A stretch of 64,000 nucleotides of DNA, taken from assembly GCA_947492105.1 (NCBI GenBank), contig CANLMN010000017.1:1-64000 (forward strand). The letters run 5' to 3'. The DNA comes from an uncultured Aquimarina sp. (GTDB lineage Bacteria > Bacteroidota > Bacteroidia > Flavobacteriales > Flavobacteriaceae). The notes below the pieces were generated by a model, which worked only from the letters and a program-made list of their open reading frames with translations, was not told the DNA's origin and made no database searches. Below are positions 45,715 through 53,847 of this stretch, piece by piece. Both the position numbers and the translations under genes were made by a program. How positions within the stretch are numbered: position 1 is the stretch's first letter; each line of letters begins with the position of its first letter.

Positions 45715-45762
45715 AATCCCATTGGATTTTGAATTTTTTTTCAAAGATCCATGGGATTTTTT
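45715..45762 (+). terminator. intrinsic terminator upstream of CLC gene
   Basis: AATCCCAT pairs with ATGGGATT and the inner GGAT/ATCC and TTGAA/TTCAA arms extend the stem to about 18 bp with bulges; a T6 tail follows. It lies 230 bp after aspS and 35 bp before the transporter gene. No other feature was found in 45486-45714. Confidence 0.75.
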
Positions 45763-45796
45763 CGGTATCTTTAGTGAAGAAGTGCCTTTGTGAGAC

Positions 45797-47596
45797 ATGC
45801 GTAGCTCTAACCATATGCCTAGCCAGAAAAAATCTATTTTACAACGTTTCCTGATTTGGCGTTATCGCCATATATCGAATAAGAATTTTGTTTTTGTTCT
45901 GAGCATACTTGTTGGGTTTTTGGCGGGATTAGTGTCTGTATTGCTCAAAAACAGTACTCATTTAATTCAAGTTTTTTTAGAAAGTGGGATTGTATCATCA
46001 AAAAATTCCCTGTACTTTGTTCTACCAGTTATAGGTTTGTCTGTCGTCTACGTACTGGTAAAGTTTGTATTAAAAAAACCAGTTACTCATGCCATCCCTT
46101 CCATTTTGAGAGCATTATCAAAACGCAATGGGATTTTGAGTAGGGATAATATGTATTTTCCATTAATTACTGCACCTCTTACTGTAGGTTTTGGGGGTTC
46201 AGTAGGGTTATTAGGTCCTGCCGTGGCCTCTGGAGCAGCAATTAGCTCTAATGTAAGTTTGCTTTTTCATATCAATAACAAAACACGGACACTACTTATA
46301 GGTTGTGCAGCCGCAGGTGCGATTTCGGCAGTATTCAAATCACCAATTGCAGGAATTGTATTTGCTGTAGAGGTGTTTAGCCTCGATTTGACTTTGGTAT
46401 CTTTGTTGCCGTTGTTATTAGCATCAGTAGCTTCTATAATAACGTCCTATTTTTTTCTTGGTAGCGATGTGCTTTTTCGATTTGAAGTCAAAGAACAATT
46501 GATATTGAGTCGTATTCCATTTTATGTCTTATTAGGGGTAGGGACGGCTTTTGCCTCTATTTATTTTTCAAAAATGTACTTCGTAATTGTACAATTTTTT
46601 GAGCGTTTTGAGAAACCGTTATATCGTTTATTGATTGGTGGTTTGGCAATTGGTATTATGTTATATTTTATTCCACCGCTTTATGGAGAGGGTTTTGGTT
46701 TTATTAATAAATTGCTACATGATCAGCATTTGGAAGCAATCGGTATCACGCCATTTGATGCGTATACTCATAATATTTGGGTTGTGATAGCACTCTTGAT
46801 GGGGATAACAATTTTCAAGGCAGTTGCAATGACCACTACTTTTGCAGCAGGAGGAGCAGGAGGGATTTTTATCCCTACAATGGTAATGGGGAGTGCTTTG
46901 GGTAATGTGGTAGCAAAAGTGATTAACAACTTGGGGCTAGGATTTCATGTGTCCGAAGCAAATTTTACACTTTTGGGCATGGCAGGTCTTATAGCTGGGG
47001 TGTTACATGCTCCCTTAACGGCTATTTTTTTGATCGCTGAGATTACAAGTGGGTACGAGCTTTTTGTGCCACTAATGATTACTGCAGCTATCTCGTTTTT
47101 GATCTCTAAAAATGTTTTGATACATAATATTTATACTCGAGAGTTAGCAGAAAAAGGAGCGTTGCTCACGCACGATAAGGATGCGTCTGTACTTACATTA
47201 CTGAATTTGGATAAAGTCATAGAAACTAATTTTATATCAGTAAGACCAGAACAGAGTTTAGAGGTTCTCCTGCATAGAGCAGTAGCCAAGTCATCTAGGA
47301 ATATTTTTCCAGTAGTGAATGAAGAGGATGCGTTATTGGGGATTATTTTGTTAGATGATATACGGGATATTATGTTTGATCATTCGCAGTACAAAAAAGT
47401 AACAGTAGAGGAGCTCATGAGGCAAGCGCCTGATGTGATCTTTTATGGAGAAGATACGACAAAACAAGTGATGAAAAAGTTTCAAGATACAGGAGCTTGG
47501 AATCTTCCTGTGATTAAAGGAGAGAAGTATTATGGTTTTATTTCCAAATCAAAGTTGTTGACAGCATATCGGCGTAAATTGATTTCAAGTAGATAA
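45797..47596 (+). CDS. CLC-family anion channel/transporter with CBS domains
   Basis: 599 aa. The CLC core has about 18 helices (residues 20-430), with the selectivity-filter motif AAGGAGGIFIPTMVMGSALG near 355. A cytoplasmic CBS pair follows (about 465-595, RPEQSLEVLLHRAV, PVVNEEDALLGIILLDD, NLPVIKGEKYYGFISK). At the position of the GxEGP motif that carries the gating/proton glutamate in CLC exchangers, this protein has GSVGLLGP: residue 139 is Leu instead of Glu. Loss of that residue favours uncoupled anion movement, by analogy with CLC mutants and CLC-K channels. An alternative start at 45815 exists. Confidence 0.9.
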   Translation: MRSSNHMPSQKKSILQRFLIWRYRHISNKNFVFVLSILVGFLAGLVSVLLKNSTHLIQVFLESGIVSSKNSLYFVLPVIGLSVVYVLVKFVLKKPVTHAIPSILRALSKRNGILSRDNMYFPLITAPLTVGFGGSVGLLGPAVASGAAISSNVSLLFHINNKTRTLLIGCAAAGAISAVFKSPIAGIVFAVEVFSLDLTLVSLLPLLLASVASIITSYFFLGSDVLFRFEVKEQLILSRIPFYVLLGVGTAFASIYFSKMYFVIVQFFERFEKPLYRLLIGGLAIGIMLYFIPPLYGEGFGFINKLLHDQHLEAIGITPFDAYTHNIWVVIALLMGITIFKAVAMTTTFAAGGAGGIFIPTMVMGSALGNVVAKVINNLGLGFHVSEANFTLLGMAGLIAGVLHAPLTAIFLIAEITSGYELFVPLMITAAISFLISKNVLIHNIYTRELAEKGALLTHDKDASVLTLLNLDKVIETNFISVRPEQSLEVLLHRAVAKSSRNIFPVVNEEDALLGIILLDDIRDIMFDHSQYKKVTVEELMRQAPDVIFYGEDTTKQVMKKFQDTGAWNLPVIKGEKYYGFISKSKLLTAYRRKLISSR

Positions 47597-47675
47597 GATT
47601 CAATCCGTATTATGGCGCGTGGGAGATGCGCAAAATTGTTATCTTGCACTAAGGTTTGCTAAACAAATTTGCGCA

Positions 47676-47909
47676 ATGAAACAGTTTTTCAAATATTTGA
47701 TACTTTTATTAACTCTTGTGATGATTGGATTGGTCGGTTATGGGTTTTATATCAAAAATCATGGACAGTATGAGTTTGGAGACAAACTAATCGGGTTGGG
47801 AGTCTTAGGAACAGCCTTTATTGTTATGCCAGCTTTTATTGCATATCGCTATTCCAAAAGTGGTGTAAAGAGCTATATGTTTCCTTCTCAAGATGCTAAT
47901 AGTAAATAG
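47676..47909 (+). CDS. small membrane protein, 77 aa
   Basis: From the ATG at 47676 (MKQFFKYLILLL); the in-frame ATG at 47619 would prepend an unlikely leader. Two hydrophobic helices (about 7-27 and 40-58) are linked by a short charged loop (KNHGQYEFGDK). The C-terminus is basic and polar (YRYSKSGVKSYMFPSQDANSK). It lies 80 bp after the CLC gene. No named family. Confidence 0.65.
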   Translation: MKQFFKYLILLLTLVMIGLVGYGFYIKNHGQYEFGDKLIGLGVLGTAFIVMPAFIAYRYSKSGVKSYMFPSQDANSK

Positions 47910-47973
47910 ATTGCGTAGTAAATTGTGAAGGGATAATTTACAATTACATAACATGGTGTATTGATTTTAAAAC

Positions 47974-47981
47974 TACATTTG
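47974..47981 (+). promoter_or_regulatory. TAnnTTTG promoter element of cspA
   Basis: TACATTTG lies 30 bp before the cold-shock gene and matches the Bacteroidota -7 consensus; the -33 box is not clear. Confidence 0.4.
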
Positions 47982-48011
47982 TTTTTTTAATTTTTTATCA
48001 TAATACAATTC

Positions 48012-48206
48012 ATGGAAGGAACAGTAAAATTTTTTAATGACTCAAAAGGATACGGATTTATCACAAATAATCAAACAGGTAAGGATATTTTTGTCCATAT
48101 AACTGGTCTCGATGGAGATGTTTTGAATCAAGGCGACAAAGTCGAGTACGAAGAAGTAGAGGGGAAAAAGGGAATTGTAGCAGGACAGGTAAAGGTGATA
48201 AACTAG
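48012..48206 (+). CDS. cold-shock protein
   Basis: 64 aa forming a single OB-fold. RNP1 (KGYGFI) and RNP2 (DIFVHITG) motifs of the CspA family are present. Such proteins bind single-stranded RNA/DNA and melt secondary structure. The fold is complete. A perfect 15-bp stem-loop follows the stop codon. Confidence 0.95.
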   Translation: MEGTVKFFNDSKGYGFITNNQTGKDIFVHITGLDGDVLNQGDKVEYEEVEGKKGIVAGQVKVIN

Positions 48207-48222
48207 TTAATTTAAAAAAAAT

Positions 48223-48264
48223 GAGACATTAATTATAGTGTTTTATTAGTATAATTAATGTCTC
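48223..48264 (+). other. perfect 15-bp stem-loop in cspA 3' region
   Basis: GAGACATTAATTATA (48223-48237) pairs exactly with 48250-48264 across a 12-nt loop. It starts 17 nt after the stop codon. The sequence after it is not T-rich, so it may act as an mRNA stability element as well as, or instead of, a terminator. Confidence 0.7.
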
Positions 48265-48366
48265 CAACAATGTTGTACTCTAACAAGAGATATTGATTGA
48301 AGTGTATGTCTTAGTTCAAATTAAAAGTTCTTTTTTTGATTGTGCTCGAAGGGTCGTAATACTACA

Positions 48367-48784
48367 TCAAGATGCTAGATGAGAAATAAATTCTGCAACT
48401 TCTGTGAATACACTGTCCAAAACCTCTTCTAGATCCAACCCATAGGTATCGGTATTTATGGGGGTAACATGAGCCAAAATAGAGTCATAAGATGTTGATA
48501 ATTCGTCTGATATTTCTGATTTTATGGCAATGTGGTTAGAGGCTGATTCAGTTTTTTGATAAAAGGAGTCAAAATCTACTCGTTTAGAAAATACGTCTAT
48601 TGCTAAAAATGAGGCATCGTCAGCAATATCTAGGGGGGTAAACCACCTACTTTTTTTTATGCGCTTCCTGAATTTCTTCTGGCAAATAATTGTTTTTTTT
48701 ACCATGTTCCAAAACTAATAATGCTCCAATGGCAGTGATATATTCTTTTTTGTCTATTGGAGCAGGAGTCTGTGATGTATTCAT
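48367..48784 (-). pseudogene. gene broken or frameshifted at an A8 run
   Basis: The first frame starts at 48784 (MNTSQTPAPIDKKEYITAIG) and stops at a TAG near 48650, right after a run of eight A. Removing one A leads into the second open frame, SRWFTPLDIADDASFLAID to the end at 48367, giving a continuous protein of about 139 aa. This is either a natural frameshift, transcriptional slippage on the A run, or a sequencing error. The joined protein is acidic, cytoplasmic-looking and of unknown family. Confidence 0.6.
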
Positions 48785-48885
48785 TTCTATAGTCGATATA
48801 GTGGATCTCTTTTTCCTTGTCTGTACCAAAAGGAAGAAAAGGAAAAAGAGAATTGTTTTTTGGATATGTGTTTCTTTTTAGGGAT

Positions 48886-49027
48886 ATAAATTCGTATTAA
48901 TGACACTGTTGTTTTTTTATGTAAAAACACCGTGATGCTATTGCATAGCCTTAGCTATGGAATATAGAAACAAGGCATTTAGATGGAAAAAGAACAAGGC
49001 GACATACGATATTATATAGCTAATTTG
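48886..49027. repeat. family B palindromic repeat, copy B2
   Basis: ATAAATTCGTATTAATGACA through GTAAAAACACCGTGATGCTA, GCATAGCCTTAGCTATGG and ATTATATAGCTAATTTGG. It matches B1 over its left 100 bp and B3 over its right 85 bp. It ends at the stop of the flotillin gene. Confidence 0.75.
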
Positions 49028-49034
49028 GTGTTAA

Positions 49035-51098
49035 TTATAACTTTTGGTTTGATAATCCCAATCCTTTAGAAAGGTTTAGTAGATTGTCAAACAAATTGCT
49101 TTCTGAGCTGTCAGAAGATTTTTGTTTCAGATCCATCAAGATGTTGGCGATCGTTAGGTTCTTGATATCTTCAGAGGAGATACCATATTGAGTGGCAAAT
49201 TCTTTGATTTTTTGCAAGAGATTTCCTTTTACATCATCACTTCCGAGAATAGCATCCTTTACATCCTGAATGTTATCTGAGTGTTTGACTAATCTATCGA
49301 CACCTTTGGCCTTGGTTATTTGTCCTACGATTTGATCAAAGAACATAGTTTCACCACCAACGATATCAATATTAGCAGCTTTTAGAGCTTCGGCGATTAC
49401 AGCGGCTTGTGCATCCGCAATTTCTTTTTGTATGTTGATATGAGCTAGGTCTACCTGTAGCTCTTTGTCTAAGCGTAGTTTGAACTCTTCGTGCTCTTTG
49501 CCAACACCGTCTAGTTTTTTCATAGCAACAGCTTTTTCCTCGATACCAGCTGCGTCTGCTAGTGCTTTTTCTTTGATGACCTCAGCCTCAGCCATGCCTT
49601 CTTTTCGGATGGCCTCTGCTCTAGCTTCGATCCCAGCTGCTTCCGCTTTGGCTTTTTTCTCAATAATAGAAGCTTCTACAATACCTTCACGCTCATGAGC
49701 ATCAGCTTTGGCATGCATTACTTGTGCCTCGGACAATCCTAATGTAGCTTCTTCTTTGGCTTGGGCTTCTGCTAGGGTTTTACGTGCATCTGCTTCTTTT
49801 TCACTTGCTTCTTTTTGAGCTTGTGCTTCGATGTTAATTTCTTCTGCTTTTTGTTTTGCAGCTTCTTTTTGTGCTTCAGCGCCTTTTATAGTGGCGATAA
49901 GGGATTCTTGTGCATCTGCTTCGGCAATAGTGATTTTGACTTGTTTCTCACGATCCGCAGTTTTGAATGCTTGAATATCCTTCATGTTTTCTTGTTCCTC
50001 AACGACACCTTTTTCTAGAATAACACGATCTCGGATCACATCCTGAATATTTTTCTTTTCGATCTCTACGACTTTTTCTTTTTCGATCTGAGCAAGAGTT
50101 ACAATACGCTCTCTTTCTGTAGCCTCGAGCATCCGATCTTTTTCTACACGTTCGGTTTCTACAGCATCAGTACGTAGTTTGTTTTTTTCGGCAACGATAA
50201 TTTGACGCTGCATATTTTCTTCTGCCACTTTGACCTTTTCTTCTGTAGCGATACGGGCATTTTCTGATTTTAGGCGCTCCTCTTCACTTACTTTTAGTAT
50301 TTCTGCTTCTTCACGAGCTTTGATATTGAAAATCTCTCGTCGTTGTTGTTCTTCTTTTTCGGCAAGCTGTTTGTCTAGCTCAAGAATCGCTTCGCGTGCT
50401 TCTACATCCTGTTTACGTATAACTTTTTCTTCATCACGTTTGATGAGGTTTGATTTTACATTTTGCGCTGCAGTAAGTTCTGTGATTTTTTTGATTCCCT
50501 CGGAGTCCAAAATGTTATCAGGTTTGAGGACGCTCAGAGAAGTTTGTTCCAAATCGTCTATAGCACAATCATCAAGGATATAACCATTGAGGTCGGTACC
50601 AATAATATTGATAATTTCATTACGGAATTCACGTCGTGCTTCATACAGCTCTATGAATTCAAATTTTTTGCCGACAGTCTTGAGGGCTTCCGAGAATTTT
50701 GCATCGAATAGGCTACGTAGCGTATCAATCTCCGAGGCACGATTACAACCAATGGTTTGTGCTACATTAATAATGTCTTCTACAGACTTATTTACGCGAA
50801 CAAAAAACGCTACTTTGATATCTGCACGAATGTTATCTTTGCAAATCAATCCATTGACCCCAGTGCGTTCAATTTCAATCTTTTTGATAGAAATATCCAT
50901 GATTTCAACTCTGTGTAGTACAGGGATTACATAGAGTCCTTTGTCAAACGCTACAGCGGTACCACCAAAGCCGGTACGAACTAGTGATTCTCCTTGAGGA
51001 ATTTTTTTGTAAAAAATTGCAATGAGGATAAAATAGAGTACGATGAGTAGTACGATGGATACCACTACAATAATGGCGATGGTTGCTAAGTTGCCCAT
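49035..51098 (-). CDS. flotillin-like SPFH-domain membrane protein
   Basis: 687 aa. An N-terminal transmembrane helix (about 5-30) is followed by the SPFH/Band-7 domain (about 35-215, VRTGFGGTAVAFDKGLYVIP), a very long charged alpha-helical region rich in Ala/Glu/Lys (about 215-560) and a C-terminal domain. This is the FloT/YuaG-type architecture; flotillins form oligomeric membrane scaffolds affecting fluidity and protein assembly. It is the last gene of the PspA-type operon, 18 bp after the NfeD-like gene, a conserved pairing for flotillins. Confidence 0.93.
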   Translation of the reverse strand: MGNLATIAIIVVVSIVLLIVLYFILIAIFYKKIPQGESLVRTGFGGTAVAFDKGLYVIPVLHRVEIMDISIKKIEIERTGVNGLICKDNIRADIKVAFFVRVNKSVEDIINVAQTIGCNRASEIDTLRSLFDAKFSEALKTVGKKFEFIELYEARREFRNEIINIIGTDLNGYILDDCAIDDLEQTSLSVLKPDNILDSEGIKKITELTAAQNVKSNLIKRDEEKVIRKQDVEAREAILELDKQLAEKEEQQRREIFNIKAREEAEILKVSEEERLKSENARIATEEKVKVAEENMQRQIIVAEKNKLRTDAVETERVEKDRMLEATERERIVTLAQIEKEKVVEIEKKNIQDVIRDRVILEKGVVEEQENMKDIQAFKTADREKQVKITIAEADAQESLIATIKGAEAQKEAAKQKAEEINIEAQAQKEASEKEADARKTLAEAQAKEEATLGLSEAQVMHAKADAHEREGIVEASIIEKKAKAEAAGIEARAEAIRKEGMAEAEVIKEKALADAAGIEEKAVAMKKLDGVGKEHEEFKLRLDKELQVDLAHINIQKEIADAQAAVIAEALKAANIDIVGGETMFFDQIVGQITKAKGVDRLVKHSDNIQDVKDAILGSDDVKGNLLQKIKEFATQYGISSEDIKNLTIANILMDLKQKSSDSSESNLFDNLLNLSKGLGLSNQKL

Positions 51099-51116
51099 AG
51101 AAGTTGTATTTGTTTG

Positions 51117-51830
51117 TTATTGGTTTAAAGCTTGAATGATATATAATTGTTTATTCGCAGTTTGATTGATGATTTGTACTGTGGTGTTTTCCGGAATTAC
51201 AATTCCGTTTTTGGATTGTACCATTACCTTAATTGGATTAGATTGCACTTGAATCTCTAAGGTAGCTATTTTGTCACCAGATAGTGTTGTCTGTAGTGTG
51301 CCTTCTCTACCCAATAATTCTAGTGTCGCTTCGCCTTTGTTATTAACATGGACAAAAAAGCGTTTAAAAGGCGTGGTAATGATTTTGGTCAGAAATAAAG
51401 CAGGCAAGATGCTTCCAAAGAAAAATAGGAATCCAAATTCACTTTGATGACTATGTGTAATAGATGTTCCTGCCATAGTGAGTGCCCACCAGAATAACAC
51501 AAAGAAGGTAAACGAAAACATAAAAGGTAATCCTACAAAATTAAAATACAGTAAGAATGCTTTAAATAAATTCAGTTTGCCTTTTCGTCGAATGACTTGA
51601 TCCTTTTTGACTTCGGTATTAGCTAGCTCAGGGGTGTCAATATTTCCGCGTGTATCGAAATCCACGTCCATATCTGTATCTATATCAGCATCTACGTCGA
51701 TATCTGCGTCAAAAAAATTTAAATCCAATCCTGTAAGCAATGTCAATAGCCAGTATAAGATAAGGAGGCCAAATAAAGCAGTAAGAGGAAGGTTTACGAC
51801 TGATAATGCTAGATCTAATAGTTCTTTCAC
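51117..51830 (-). CDS. NfeD/YqiJ-like OB-fold membrane protein
   Basis: 237 aa. An N-terminal helix (about 10-32) precedes an Asp-rich stretch (DADIDVDADIDTDMDVD near 42-58) and two or three more membrane helices (about 92-150). A C-terminal OB-fold (about 165-230) has the pattern GREGTLQTTLSGDKIATLEI as in NfeD/YuaF proteins. It partners with the flotillin gene immediately downstream. The acidic tract could bind divalent cations. Confidence 0.85.
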   Translation of the reverse strand: MKELLDLALSVVNLPLTALFGLLILYWLLTLLTGLDLNFFDADIDVDADIDTDMDVDFDTRGNIDTPELANTEVKKDQVIRRKGKLNLFKAFLLYFNFVGLPFMFSFTFFVLFWWALTMAGTSITHSHQSEFGFLFFFGSILPALFLTKIITTPFKRFFVHVNNKGEATLELLGREGTLQTTLSGDKIATLEIQVQSNPIKVMVQSKNGIVIPENTTVQIINQTANKQLYIIQALNQ

Positions 51831-51864
51831 GCCTGATGTAGTTTTATGGATTAATTATGCGATA

Positions 51865-52017
51865 TCAATGGTCTCTGTCTTCAAACTTTTCGTTTTTTTC
51901 GTTTTTGAGTTTGTTTTGTAATACATATAACAGGGCTATGATAGCCCCACCCCAAAATAAGATAGAAAAGTCAAAAACAAACAATCGTAAGATTAGTATT
52001 GCTATTGCTAGATACAT
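51865..52017 (-). CDS. small membrane protein, 50 aa, inside the operon
   Basis: ATG at 52017-52015 overlaps the TAA of the YbjQ gene by one base (TAATG), a classic translational coupling signal; TGA is at 51865. One or two hydrophobic segments (about 2-31) contain a WGGA motif. The tail is highly charged (KNEKNEKFEDRDH). Too short for usual gene calling, but its position between ybjQ and the nfeD-like gene and the coupled start support it as real. No family recognised. Confidence 0.65.
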   Translation of the reverse strand: MYLAIAILILRLFVFDFSILFWGGAIIALLYVLQNKLKNEKNEKFEDRDH

Positions 52018-52331
52018 TATTGTAGTTTTATAGCAGTGCCATACGCTAGGATTTCTGATGTGCCTTGCATAATCATAGAAGTAGATAAGCGTACATTGAT
52101 TATAGCATCGGCTCCAAGGCGTTCTGCATCCTGAGTCATACGTAACAATGCTTGTTCCCGTGATTGTGCTTGTAATTTGGTATATTCGCTGATCTCGCCA
52201 CCTACAATGTTTTTGAGACCAGCAAATATATCTCTTCCTATATTACGAGCTCTTACAGTACTACCTCTGGCGATTCCCAAAATGGTTTCGGTTTGTCGAT
52301 TTGGTATATGTTCCGTCGTCGAAATAATCAT
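52017..52331 (-). CDS. YbjQ family protein
   Basis: 104 aa. Matches the UPF0145/YbjQ (heavy-metal-binding-like) family: a central motif GRDIFAGLKNIVGGEISEYT and the pattern RLGADAIINVRLSTSMIM. These proteins form pentameric rings of unknown function and are often near PspA or flotillin genes. Start at 52331; the next gene's ATG overlaps its stop codon. Confidence 0.93.
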   Translation of the reverse strand: MIISTTEHIPNRQTETILGIARGSTVRARNIGRDIFAGLKNIVGGEISEYTKLQAQSREQALLRMTQDAERLGADAIINVRLSTSMIMQGTSEILAYGTAIKLQ

Positions 52332-52376
52332 GATTTTTCTGGTTTTAAGAATTAAGATGTGTACTGCTACATACGC

Positions 52377-53096
52377 TTAAGAGTTTTTAGTATCGCTTAG
52401 TCCCAATTGTTCTTTGAGTTTGGCTAAATCATCTTCTGCAGACACTTCGGATGAGTTTGCAGCTTTTTCTAGTTCTTCATCAATAGATTTACTTGTGTCA
52501 GCAATATCGCCATAGGCTTCTGCAAGTGCTTCTTCTTGCTGTACTTTGTCCTTCATTCGCTCTAGCATAGAGGTCGTACTGCTACTGTCAATCTGAGCCA
52601 TTTGTTTGTTCAGGTTTTTGGTAGCATTTGATACTTTGACTCTAGCCTTTAGGGTTTTGAGTTCATTCTCCCAAGTACTGATGTTTTTCTTGATCTCTTG
52701 GATCTTTTTGTCCAATTGATTAACATTGTCTTGAAATTTCTCCGCCTCAGCTTTGGTACGAGTAAGGTGCTGTTGAGTTTCTTCTTTTTTGATCAAAGCC
52801 TCTTTTGCCAATCGATCTCCTTCTGCAGCTGCAAGTTCTCCTCTTTGTGATTTTTTGAGAATAAGCATTGCTTTTTGTTGATAATCTTCGACTTTGGTGG
52901 CAAAGTTTTCTGCATCATTTTTTGAGCGAATCGCAAGTGCTTTTACTTGAGCAAGCGCCTCCAAACTTTTACCTAAATCTGATTTCATATCTCTAATGCC
53001 CTGTTCTGTCATTTTAATGGGGTCTTCCATATTGTCAATAACTGAATTAGCCTGTGCTTCTCCAACTTTGAATAAACGTTTAAAAAAATTTACCAT
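52377..53096 (-). CDS. PspA/IM30 family membrane-stress protein
   Basis: 239 aa, almost wholly coiled coil (about 25-220). The N-terminal amphipathic helix and the MEDPIKMTEQGIRDMKSDLG segment are typical of PspA/Vipp1, ESCRT-III-like proteins that bind and stabilise stressed inner membranes. A long acidic tail (SSEVSAEDDLAKLKEQLG) ends it. It sits 45 bp before ybjQ in the flotillin operon, which fits a shared membrane-maintenance role. Confidence 0.93.
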   Translation of the reverse strand: MVNFFKRLFKVGEAQANSVIDNMEDPIKMTEQGIRDMKSDLGKSLEALAQVKALAIRSKNDAENFATKVEDYQQKAMLILKKSQRGELAAAEGDRLAKEALIKKEETQQHLTRTKAEAEKFQDNVNQLDKKIQEIKKNISTWENELKTLKARVKVSNATKNLNKQMAQIDSSSTTSMLERMKDKVQQEEALAEAYGDIADTSKSIDEELEKAANSSEVSAEDDLAKLKEQLGLSDTKNS

Positions 53097-53123
53097 GTCT
53101 TGTTGTATGTATTATGAGTTTTA

Positions 53124-53519
53124 TTAATGTTTTGAAAAATCTAAAATCTGAGCAGAATACTCACCCATTAGAAGACTGAGTGAGTTTAATGTCCCTTCTA
53201 ATTCATTGAGATCTAGGTTTTCTAATTGTAAGGTGTCTCTAAAAATTACTTTGTCACCAGTCTCATCTAGTACAAAAGCACCATGGACAATGTCTCGGTT
53301 TTTTTGTAATAAACTTTTGTAGACCGTTTCATTTTTGTTTTTAATATTAAAAATGAATTGTTCAATAATTAGTATGGGAGCTGCTACACCAATGATTAAG
53401 CTTTTGATCCCTTCTTGTTCTTTACTGATCATTAGAATTCCATCCTCTGGGTTTTCATGAATGATGTTGCAGTTGAGTTGTAATACAAAGTCTTTTACCC
53501 TGTAGAAATGTTTGTTCAT
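53124..53519 (-). CDS. YbjN-like protein (type III chaperone fold)
   Basis: 131 aa. First gene of the operon. Alternating helix and beta-sheet pattern with the segments DFVLQLNCNIIHENPEDGIL and LDLNELEGTLNSLSLLMGEYS suggest the YbjN/Tir-chaperone fold that is often encoded next to PspA in Bacteroidota. No signal peptide. A partner-binding or chaperone role is inference from fold and context. Confidence 0.7.
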   Translation of the reverse strand: MNKHFYRVKDFVLQLNCNIIHENPEDGILMISKEQEGIKSLIIGVAAPILIIEQFIFNIKNKNETVYKSLLQKNRDIVHGAFVLDETGDKVIFRDTLQLENLDLNELEGTLNSLSLLMGEYSAQILDFSKH

Positions 53520-53691
53520 AAAATTTGATTTTAAAAGTAACGTTAGTATATTATGTCTTAGGGGTGTGGGGTAAATATATTCAATATTACAAAAAAGTGA
53601 CTAATTTATCTGTAATGGTTAATAGTAATTCAGTAAGATAATAAGTTGTTAGTAACATAAGTTGTGGTTTTAAGATGGTTTTTTCTTGGTA

Positions 53692-53844
53692 TTGCTAATA
53701 TTTTTAGGAGATGGTTGTTTTGTGTTGTCAAATAATTTTAAAACAATTCATTTTCTATTATAATTAGCAATTTATACGTACATTAGCTAATAATATTAGT
53801 GTAAAGATATATTAAATTTCTATCATTGCAAATAAAATTAGCAA
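53692..53844. promoter_or_regulatory. cluster of ATTAGC operator-like sites
   Basis: The divergent gap between the YbjN gene and the LexA-like regulator carries TTGCTAAT (53692-53699), ATTAGCAA (53763-53770), the perfect palindrome ATTAGCTAAT (53782-53791) and ATTAGCAA (53837-53844), the last beside the regulator start codon. All share the half-site ATTAGC. Their spacing around both start regions suggests they bind the regulator itself. The rest of 53520-53847 is AT-rich without other features. Confidence 0.5.
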
Positions 53845-53847
53845 AAA

